The notes beneath the pieces are model-generated. The model was given only the letters and a program-made list of their open reading frames with translations. It did no database searches and was not told where the DNA came from. From Geothermovivens sp964644845 (lineage in GTDB: Bacteria; Zhuqueibacterota; Zhuqueibacteria; Oleimicrobiales; Geothermoviventaceae), in contig CAZXXS010000047.1 of NCBI GenBank assembly GCA_964644845.1, positions 1-11,539 on the forward strand: a stretch of DNA of 11,539 nt, read 5' to 3'. The translations under genes and the position numbers were made by a program. This document shows, piece by piece, positions 1-4,986 of this stretch (positions are counted from its first letter, which is position 1; the number at the start of each line of letters is the position of its first letter).

Positions 1-246
1 TCCCCGTACCCAGGATTTGCCCGGGGCAAAACAGAACGGATTTCTTTCTCCTGGATCCTCAAAAACGAGGTCAAAGATTCACGAAACCAGGTACCCGGCG
101 TTCAGTCTGACAGAGTGAAACCACACGGCGCGACCGGCAGGTACCCAAACGTCGTGGCTTGCAGCAGACCGCGGACAGCGAGACAATTCAGCCGTTGCTG
201 TCAACCGCCAGGCTCGACCAGCATCGTTTCGTCCTCAGTAGGAGGC
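1..246. other. Non-coding stretch downstream of the PLP enzyme gene
   Basis: No convincing gene is visible here. Long open frames on the plus strand that start in this stretch run antisense through the PLP enzyme gene and show no domain logic. The motif AGGTACCC occurs twice about 49 bases apart (near 90 and 139), and a related GTACCC lies near 6. A weak CCTC/GAGG stem around a short A/T loop lies near 56-70, but it is too short to call a terminator. The minus-strand TTGACA near 200 has no matching -10 element. I see no tRNA and no start of a further gene. Confidence 0.5.
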
Positions 247-1449
247 TCACACCGAAGGTACCTTTTTCAGCGCCTGCGAAAGGTCGTTGATCAGATCGTT
301 CACATCTTCGATGCCTACAGAGAGCCGTACCAGCCCTTCGGTGATACCCACTTTTTCCAGCTCCTCTTTCGAGTAACCGGAGTGCGTCATGCTGGCGGGG
401 TGTTCAATCAGCGTGTCCACGTCCCCGAGACTCACGGCAAGAGTCATCAGTTTAACAGAATTCATCAAGATCTCACCAGCTCGCCGGCCACCTTTCAGTT
501 CGAAGGAAATCATCCCTCCGAAACCCGTCATTTGTCTGGCAGCCAGTTCGTGCTGCGGGTGAATACGAAGACCCGGGTAGTTCACTTTGGCCACCTTCGG
601 GTGAAAACTCAAGTACTGGGCGATGCGCATGGCGTTGAACGAGTGCCGCTCCATCCTTACCGGAAGGGTTTTGAGCCCGCGCAGCAGTAACCAGGCGTTG
701 AAAGGCGAAATACAGCCACCGAGATCCCTGACCGTCTCCATCCGTGCTTTTTGGATGAATTCTTTTGGCCCGATGATCACGCCCCCGATCGTGTCACCGT
801 GCCCGCCGATGTACTTCGTCGCGCTGTGCACCACAATGTCCGCCCCAAATTCAAGCGGACGCTGGTAGTAGGAGGTGGCAAACGTGTTGTCCACGACCAG
901 CTGGACACCGTGTTTGTGCGCAATCTTGGCCGCCGCGGCAATGTCCACGATTTTCAGTGTCGGATTGGACGGGGTCTCCACGAAAATGATGCGGGTGGTG
1001 TCGTCAATGGCTTCTTCAATCTTCGCGGGATCCGTCGCGTCCACGTCCCTCACCTCAATGTCGACCTTTGGCAGGGTGTGGTGAAAGAGTTCGTGAGTTC
1101 CCCCGTACAACGTGTCGGAAGCTACAATGCTTTCGCCACTGCGCATCAGGGTGAAGACTACGGTCGCGGTCGCAGCCATTCCAGACGCGGTCGCGAGAGC
1201 TGCCTCACCGCCCTCCAAAAACGCCATCTCGCGTTCAAAAGCGGCGACCGTGGGATTCCCAAGTCGTGTGTAGATGTAGCCTTCTTTTTCGCCGGCAAAC
1301 ACCTGGGCTCCGTCTTTGGCACTCTTGAACGCGAACGTCGAACTTTGGTAAATGGGTGTGTTCAACGCCCCCGTGTGAGGATCGGCCCCACCGGAACCGT
1401 GGACGCAAAGCGTCGCGAAACTCATCTTGCGAAGTTCTGATTCCTTCAT
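247..1449 (-). CDS. PLP-dependent transsulfuration enzyme (methionine gamma-lyase / cystathionine gamma-lyase type)
   Basis: A 400-residue, full-length member of the Cys/Met-metabolism PLP enzyme family, which acts on sulfur amino acids by gamma-elimination or gamma-replacement in the cytoplasm. Visible hallmarks are YTR at 60-62 (phosphate-binding Tyr and Arg from the neighbouring subunit), LYGGT at 114-118 (Tyr115 stacks on the cofactor), VVDNTF at 185-190 (Asp187 pairs with the pyridine nitrogen), and SATKYIGGHGD at 209-219 with Lys212 as the Schiff-base lysine. The C-terminal LVRLSVG at 373-379 carries the substrate-carboxylate Arg375. The SLGDVDTLIEHPASMTH block near 340-356 is closest to methionine gamma-lyases as I remember them. 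However, the cysteine after the active-site Tyr in classical methionine gamma-lyases is Gly116 here, so substrate choice is open: cystathionine lyase or synthase, or homoserine-ester sulfhydrylase, are alternatives. The ATG at 1449 follows GGAGAGGAC; a second ATG at 1425 is possible but has a poorer ribosome site. The start overlaps the stop of a coiled-coil gene remnant as ATGA. No clear promoter was found in the 1450-1700 stretch. Confidence 0.93.
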   Translation of the reverse strand: MKESELRKMSFATLCVHGSGGADPHTGALNTPIYQSSTFAFKSAKDGAQVFAGEKEGYIYTRLGNPTVAAFEREMAFLEGGEAALATASGMAATATVVFTLMRSGESIVASDTLYGGTHELFHHTLPKVDIEVRDVDATDPAKIEEAIDDTTRIIFVETPSNPTLKIVDIAAAAKIAHKHGVQLVVDNTFATSYYQRPLEFGADIVVHSATKYIGGHGDTIGGVIIGPKEFIQKARMETVRDLGGCISPFNAWLLLRGLKTLPVRMERHSFNAMRIAQYLSFHPKVAKVNYPGLRIHPQHELAARQMTGFGGMISFELKGGRRAGEILMNSVKLMTLAVSLGDVDTLIEHPASMTHSGYSKEELEKVGITEGLVRLSVGIEDVNDLINDLSQALKKVPSV

Positions 1450-1817
1450 GTCCTCTCCAAGCTTTGTTGACAGACCTTACCCCTTGTTCCCAACAGTCCC
1501 CCAGCTCGACAGGAGGCACTACTTCTTTTCCTGGTCGTCAGTCGCGCGGCCCGCTTCCCCGCTCTGCCGTTTCCATTCCGCAGGCGGCTCTGCAACACGG
1601 CTCGCGAGTTCGTCGACTCATCCTTACCAAGCGTTCCAAATCCTTGCGCCGACCCCCAAAAAACAGTGTCCAGCTTTAAGATCACCTTGTCGAGCGAGGT
1701 GATCATGTCTCGTCCGAGCTCGTTAATTCGAAGACTCGTCTGATCCAGCCAAGCACCCTTTTGCTCAATCCGTGTGCTCAGTCGTTCATCAAGCTGATCA
1801 AGGCGAGCGCTGTTTTT
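1446..1817 (-). pseudogene. Out-of-frame 3' continuation of the coiled-coil repeat gene
   Basis: This frame has no good start of its own at its upper end, but it continues the heptad pattern of the preceding coiled-coil ORF. It reads SARLDQLDERLSTRIEQ, then a Trp-Leu-Asp-Gln segment, then INELGRDMITSLDKVILKLD, almost to 1660. The copy of LDQLDERLSTRIEQ matches residues 86-98 of the upstream frame nearly exactly, so the two frames were probably one protein. Past the minus-strand tract TTTTTTGGGGG (around 1656-1666) the translation becomes rich in Arg, Ser and Gly and loses the heptad. The natural C-terminus may therefore lie in yet another frame; one shift there would end the protein within about ten residues. 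As it stands the frame runs to a TGA at 1446-1448 that overlaps the ATG of the PLP enzyme. An internal ATG at 1706 could give a short product, but I see no ribosome site I would trust. It is either a true pseudogene tail or the result of assembly errors upstream. Confidence 0.6.
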
Positions 1818-2123
1818 GATCGATTCGAATGCTGAGAGAATCCCAGCTCAGCGATCGCTGCAGCCTGTCGCTGGAGCGGAGCATTTAGACGCTCACCAAG
1901 CCAGCCAGTGCGCATGTTGCTTTGATCGACCCGAACACTCAGCCCTTCGCCCAATTGATCAATCCGAGTCGACAGGTTTCCCCTGAGTTCTGCAATCCTG
2001 GCGTTGGCTTCCGCACTCCGCGCCCCAAGCGTATTCCCAAGCTCGAGCACTCGTGCAATGTTCTGGTCGCGCCGAGCAACGTTTTGCTCAATTCTCGTGC
2101 TCAGTCTTTCGTCCAGTTGATCA
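1759..2123 (-). repeat. Internal direct repeats of the coiled-coil gene
   Basis: Two 42-base copies, at 1759-1800 and 2082-2123, agree at 35 of 42 positions by my alignment and encode the same LDERLSTRIEQ-type unit. They lie 323 bases apart and in different reading frames of the present sequence. More diverged copies of the unit lie near 1919-1968 and 2170-2220. The spacing not being a multiple of three (323 = 3 x 107 + 2) is direct support for net frame slippage between them. Such repeats also favour recombination and mis-assembly. Confidence 0.7.
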
Positions 2124-2377
2124 ATCCGTGCATTCGGGTCTTGTTCGAGGTTCTGAATTGGCGCAGCGTTCCGTTGTCTTTGCGCGGTCAAGCGCCCATC
2201 CAACTGATCGACTCGCGCGGTGAGGCAAGTGTCAAGCCCTTCAATGCCAGCTTCCGGCGTCCCTGAACACTCAGCCAGCTGCCGCAGAACGACCTCATGC
2301 GTACCCAACCCTCTCGCCAGAGCTGAGAACTCAGGCAACAGGGCTTGCTTCACGGCTTCTGCAAAAGGATCTGCCAA
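1778..2377 (-). CDS. Heptad-repeat coiled-coil protein, apparently truncated by frameshifts
   Basis: A 199-residue ORF of no recognised family. Residues 1-35 are a mixed helix. From about 50 to 178 the protein is a long amphipathic coiled coil built on variants of R-(I/V)-D-Q-L-D-E-R-L-(S/T)-x-R, seen at 55-63, 84-96, 129-150 and 158-165. It is very rich in Arg, Gln, Asp and Leu. It has no signal peptide, no membrane segment and one cysteine pair (37 and 51). The start is a TTG at 2377, with AGGTGGGG ten bases upstream (2388-2395) and a strong sigma70 promoter. No better ATG exists in frame. The last 21 residues (from about Gly179) lose the heptad. Moving one base forward at the GGG run near 1842-1844 restores it (DSLSIRIDQ), and a second one-base shift at the AAAAA run near 1813-1817 leads into the next repeat. 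The annotated stop at 1778 is therefore probably not the original end. Function unknown; a structural or tethering role is only a guess from the coiled coil. Confidence 0.6.
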   Translation of the reverse strand: MADPFAEAVKQALLPEFSALARGLGTHEVVLRQLAECSGTPEAGIEGLDTCLTARVDQLDGRLTAQRQRNAAPIQNLEQDPNARIDQLDERLSTRIEQNVARRDQNIARVLELGNTLGARSAEANARIAELRGNLSTRIDQLGEGLSVRVDQSNMRTGWLGERLNAPLQRQAAAIAELGFSQHSNRSKTALALISLMND

Positions 2378-2418
2378 CCAATTTTATCCCCACCTGAAGT
2401 CTCGGACGTAGCCCGCTT

Positions 2419-2447
2419 ATTCTACCGCGATTTCGGCGAAAAGTCAA
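2419..2447 (-). promoter_or_regulatory. Sigma70-type promoter of the coiled-coil gene
   Basis: On the minus strand, TTGACT (2447-2442) and TAGAAT (2424-2419) are separated by exactly 17 bases. Each hexamer matches the consensus at five of six positions. Initiation would fall near 2412, leaving a leader of about 35 bases that contains the AGGTGGGG ribosome site (2388-2395) ahead of the TTG start at 2377. This is the best promoter in the window. Its use in vivo is inferred. Confidence 0.75.
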
Positions 2448-2461
2448 GTATTTTCCGAGAG

Positions 2462-2485
2462 TTCGGCTACAAGAGGACAGCCGAA
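2462..2485. repeat. Short inverted repeat between terminator and promoter
   Basis: TTCGGCT (2462-2468) and AGCCGAA (2479-2485) form a perfect 7-base inverted repeat with a 10-base loop. It lies 14 bases upstream of the -35 element of the coiled-coil gene and just past the glutamate dehydrogenase terminator. It could be an operator, a second stem of the terminator region, or chance. Confidence 0.35.
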
Positions 2486-2490
2486 ACAAA

Positions 2491-2519
2491 AGAGGGACAG
2501 ACGCTGTGTCTGTCCCTCT
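2491..2519 (-). terminator. Rho-independent terminator of the glutamate dehydrogenase gene
   Basis: A perfect 12-base stem (2491-2502 with 2508-2519) closes a 5-base loop. On the minus strand it is followed at once by TTTGTTTC. It starts 26 bases after the TAA stop (2545-2547) of the dehydrogenase, the expected position. The G/C-rich stem followed by a U-rich run makes this a textbook intrinsic terminator. It also insulates the coiled-coil gene, which has its own promoter immediately beyond. Confidence 0.9.
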
Positions 2520-2544
2520 CAAGCGAACTCCGTTCCGGCCGTCG

Positions 2545-3792
2545 TTACACCCAGCCTCGCAGTTTCATGGCCTCGGCCACGCGCGCGACAGCCACCATGT
2601 ACGCGGCAAGCCGCATGTGTACGTTGTGCTTCTTGTGCGTCTCGTACACATCGTTGAATGCTTTTGTCATCTTCTGATCCAGGCGTTTGTGCACGTCCTC
2701 GAGGGGCCAGTAGTAGTTGTAAGCGTTCTGGACCTGCTCGAAGTAAGAGACGGTCACTCCGCCGGCGTTTGCCAGGAAATCTGGCAACACAAACACGCCC
2801 CGGTCGTGCAGAATCTTGTCTGCTTCCGGTGTGGTCGGTCCATTCGCCAGCTCGCACACAATCTTAGCCTGGATCTTGTCGGCATTCTGGTCCGTGATCA
2901 CGTTTTCCAGGGCAGCGGGTACGAGGAGGTCAACCTTCAGCTGTAGCAGGTCTTCGTTGCTGATTGGCTCGGTGCCCGGAAAATCGACCACAGAACCCGT
3001 ACGCTGCTTGTGCTCCACCAGCGCGTGCGGATCAATGCCTTTCGGGTTGTAGACGCCACCCCGTGAGTCGGAAGCGGCGACCACCTTCATGCCAAGCAGC
3101 TCTTTCGAGAGCGTTGCAGCGAACTGCCCGGCGTTTCCAAAGCCCTGAATCGCCACGGTAGCACCTTCCGTCTTGAGACCCAGAGCTTTGGCGGCTTCCC
3201 GTGTCACGTACATGCCGCCACGCGCCGTTGCATCCACTCTCCCCAGCGAACCACCAAGTGGCAACGGTTTACCCGTGATCACGCCTGGCGCGTTGTAACC
3301 ACGCAGCGTGCTGAACTCGTCCATCATCCAGGCCATGATCTGCGGCGTGGTGTAAACGTCCGGTGCCGGAACGTCTTTCTCCGGACCGATGATGCGACCC
3401 ACCTGGCGAATGAACGCCCGGCTAAGTCGCTCAAGTTCAGATGGCGACATTTCTTTCGGGTTGCAGGTTACACCACCCTTACCTCCGCCAAGGGGCAGGT
3501 CCATGACTGCCGTCTTCCAGGTCATCCACGCAGCGAGAGCGCGAACGGTGTCCAGCGTCTCCTGCGGGTGAAAACGCAGACCGCCTTTCGTCGGACCGCG
3601 GGCGTCGTTGTACTGCACCCTGTAACCACGGAAGACTTTCACCGACCCGTCGTCCATCCGGACGGTCAAAGTCACTGTCATCTCACGCATCGGCCAGCGA
3701 AGCGCTTCGTGCGTGGCGTCATCAAGACCCAGCGCCTGGGCGGCTTCAGCCAGCTGTTCCTGGGCGATTTTGAAGGGATTCAGCTCTGCCAT
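2545..3792 (-). CDS. gdhA: Glutamate dehydrogenase (Glu/Leu/Phe/Val dehydrogenase family)
   Basis: A 415-residue enzyme of the hexameric class. It catalyses reversible oxidative deamination of glutamate to 2-oxoglutarate and ammonia in the cytoplasm, joining nitrogen to central carbon metabolism. The N-terminal substrate domain shows GPTKGGLRF at 66-74 (Lys69), WKTAVMDLPLGGGKGG at 92-107 (Lys93 and the catalytic Lys105), and APDV at 143-146 (Asp145). The C-terminal nucleotide domain starts near 190 and carries the dinucleotide-binding GFGNAG at 217-222. Asp242 follows strand two in ASDSRG, which in this family usually goes with NAD rather than NADP preference; this is inference. LVPAALENVI (290-299) and the late NAGGVTVSYFE block (342-352) are typical, and the length is normal. 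I chose the ATG at 3792 because AAGGAG lies 6 bases upstream; an in-frame start at 3903 would add 37 residues with no family resemblance. It appears to be monocistronic: a terminator follows it, and its leader holds a 6-6-6 palindrome. The lysine layout fits glutamate well, but leucine or phenylalanine dehydrogenase activity is not strictly excluded. Confidence 0.95.
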   Translation of the reverse strand: MAELNPFKIAQEQLAEAAQALGLDDATHEALRWPMREMTVTLTVRMDDGSVKVFRGYRVQYNDARGPTKGGLRFHPQETLDTVRALAAWMTWKTAVMDLPLGGGKGGVTCNPKEMSPSELERLSRAFIRQVGRIIGPEKDVPAPDVYTTPQIMAWMMDEFSTLRGYNAPGVITGKPLPLGGSLGRVDATARGGMYVTREAAKALGLKTEGATVAIQGFGNAGQFAATLSKELLGMKVVAASDSRGGVYNPKGIDPHALVEHKQRTGSVVDFPGTEPISNEDLLQLKVDLLVPAALENVITDQNADKIQAKIVCELANGPTTPEADKILHDRGVFVLPDFLANAGGVTVSYFEQVQNAYNYYWPLEDVHKRLDQKMTKAFNDVYETHKKHNVHMRLAAYMVAVARVAEAMKLRGWV

Positions 3793-3834
3793 GCCCGACT
3801 CCTTTTGTTGGTTCACTGATCGGTTCACCACTCC

Positions 3835-3852
3835 TGGCACATCCCGGTGCCA
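3835..3852. promoter_or_regulatory. Palindrome in the glutamate dehydrogenase leader
   Basis: TGGCAC (3835-3840) and GTGCCA (3847-3852) form a perfect inverted repeat around six bases, 43 bases upstream of the ATG. Its symmetry suits a dimeric regulator. It loosely resembles the GCAC...GTGC core of NtrC sites, but with a different spacing. Read on the minus strand, the TGGCAC also resembles a sigma54 -24 element, but the -12 GC is one base out of register. I see no good sigma70 hexamers beside it. Confidence 0.4.
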
Positions 3853-3916
3853 ACTGTACTCGCCTTCGCTCTCCGCCAAACAAAAAGAGGAGAAACGACC
3901 CAACCCCCTAAAATAC

Positions 3917-3943
3917 GAAAGTCGGGCTCGTTGCCCGACTTTC
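3917..3943 (-). terminator. Probable terminator of the stand-alone receiver gene
   Basis: A perfect 11-base stem (3917-3927 with 3933-3943) closes a 5-base loop. The stem contains the GTCGGGC core. On the minus strand it is followed by GTATTTTAGG, a modest U-rich run. It lies about 170 bases past the stop of the receiver gene and before the dehydrogenase leader, so it would separate the two units. No other sizeable ORF with coding character sits in the 3793-4110 gap. Confidence 0.7.
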
Positions 3944-4110
3944 CTTTGCTTCTGCAGCAGCTTTCGAATTCTGGCCCAGACTTTGACTACACCTGCCCGT
4001 CGGCTTGCGGAGCAACCCCAGCCGCGGAGGCAAGGTAGTCAACCGTATGCCGAGTTTGCGACTTCTCCAAATCAAAACGTCGCCTCTCCCCAGACACAGC
4101 CGCTCAACGC

Positions 4111-4515
4111 TCAAACTTCGTCTAACTTGTTCACTTTTTTGGACGCCAAGAGCGCTTTGACCTTTTGCAACAACACATCCCGCTTTAGCGGCTTTTCCAG
4201 AATCGCCGCTCCCCGACGCCCAACCAAAAGCACTTCCCACTCGTCTCGATCGAGCGCCGACACAAGCAAAACCGTGCAAGTCGGGCACGAGTTCCGCATT
4301 CTTTGCAAAAACCGAACTCCGGACCCGACGTGCTCAGCCAGGTCGACGATGAAAAGATCGAAATTCTGGCTGGCTTTGTCAACACCGCTTTGCTCAAACT
4401 CGCTCAGGAGTGCCACCTGAACCCGGTAGCCCCCTCGTACCAGCGTCTTCTCAAGCGATGTCGCGAAGCCGGGGTCGTCGCTAACGACAAGAATGTGAGC
4501 CCGCTCGTGGCGCAT
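4111..4515 (-). CDS. Stand-alone response-regulator receiver protein
   Basis: A 134-residue protein that is just one CheY-like receiver domain, with no output domain. The acidic pair Asp13-Asp14 (in VVSDDPGF), the phospho-acceptor Asp58 (in LFIVDLAEH), the switch Ser86 (in LLVSALD) and the conserved Lys108 (in LEKPL) are all present, so it should be phosphorylatable. The Thr/Ser position carries Ser, which is common. Divergence is high between residues 35 and 52 and after 60, where AEHVG replaces the usual MPG-type turn. The ATG at 4515 has GGTGGAG eight bases upstream. An in-frame TTG at 4557 would add 14 residues and is less likely. It lies on the same strand, 472 bases downstream of the NtrC-type regulator gene, and is followed by a probable terminator. 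Such proteins serve as phosphorelay intermediates, phosphate sinks or partner-binding switches; which applies here is unknown. Two cysteines (77 and 80) form a CPTC pair. Confidence 0.88.
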   Translation of the reverse strand: MRHERAHILVVSDDPGFATSLEKTLVRGGYRVQVALLSEFEQSGVDKASQNFDLFIVDLAEHVGSGVRFLQRMRNSCPTCTVLLVSALDRDEWEVLLVGRRGAAILEKPLKRDVLLQKVKALLASKKVNKLDEV

Positions 4516-4986
4516 GCCCAGGTCTCCACCGCTAACCCGTGCGGAAGGAGGCCACAAAAAACGTGCCGATTCGGTTCCGAAACAATCCGAACGCCCGCGA
4601 GCATTCCCGCTTGCTCACCACCCATGGGGCCCACAAAATGTGAAAAGGTCGCCACAATCCAGCCTTGCTAACCCACAACATGCCAAACTTGGGAACAACA
4701 TCTCCCGACTTCTCACTTTTGAGAAAAGCAACGAATGATTGCCCGACCAGCGGTTCGTTTCAACACCAAGTCGGCAGCGTTACGTTGGACCTGTCCGCAC
4801 AAGCACAAAAAGTAGGTTCTTAGCAACCCGGTCTTCGCGTTACCGACACCGCGTTCCCTCCCAAGGGGTTGCCGTTCAGCTCACACAGTGAAGCGTCACA
4901 GGAGCTCGTTCTCCGTTGCGCACAGCTTTTGAGCGAACTGGCCTTCACGTCTGCTGTACGGTGGCCTCATCGGTCTCGAGCATCCC
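4516..4986. other. Intergenic stretch without a recognisable gene
   Basis: This 471-base stretch separates the NtrC-type regulator from the receiver gene. I see no ORF with coding character, no tRNA-like fold and no strong intrinsic terminator for the kinase/regulator operon. Minor structures are a 5-2-5 palindrome TTCGG-TT-CCGAA at 4570-4581, a short TTCTC/GAGAA hairpin near 4710-4725, and an imperfect GGCC/GGCC stem near 4940-4965 with no U-run. The promoter of the receiver gene should lie here, but I could not identify one I trust; TGGC and GC pairs resembling sigma54 elements are all off-register. Confidence 0.45.

Noticed and set aside
115..1440. Long plus-strand open frames (115-690 and 751-1440) over the PLP enzyme gene
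   Set aside because: They are antisense shadows of a clear enzyme gene, with no family motifs and no ribosome sites.
1680..1704. An 8-base inverted repeat GATCACCT / AGGTGATC as a terminator
   Set aside because: It has no U-run after it and falls inside the coiled-coil reading frame, where it encodes a sensible helical stretch.
3835..3852. A sigma54 promoter reading of TGGCAC before glutamate dehydrogenase
   Set aside because: The -12 GC is one base too far from the -24 GG. Sigma54 spacing is strict, so I kept only the palindrome.
3793..3903. A 37-residue N-terminal extension of glutamate dehydrogenase
   Set aside because: The ATG at 3792 has an ideal AAGGAG site and gives the normal family N-terminus. 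The extension crosses the leader palindrome and resembles no part of the family.
4516..4986. A tRNA or small RNA in the gap after the NtrC-type regulator
   Set aside because: No T-loop motif, acceptor-stem pairing or clear terminator-flanked unit could be found by eye.
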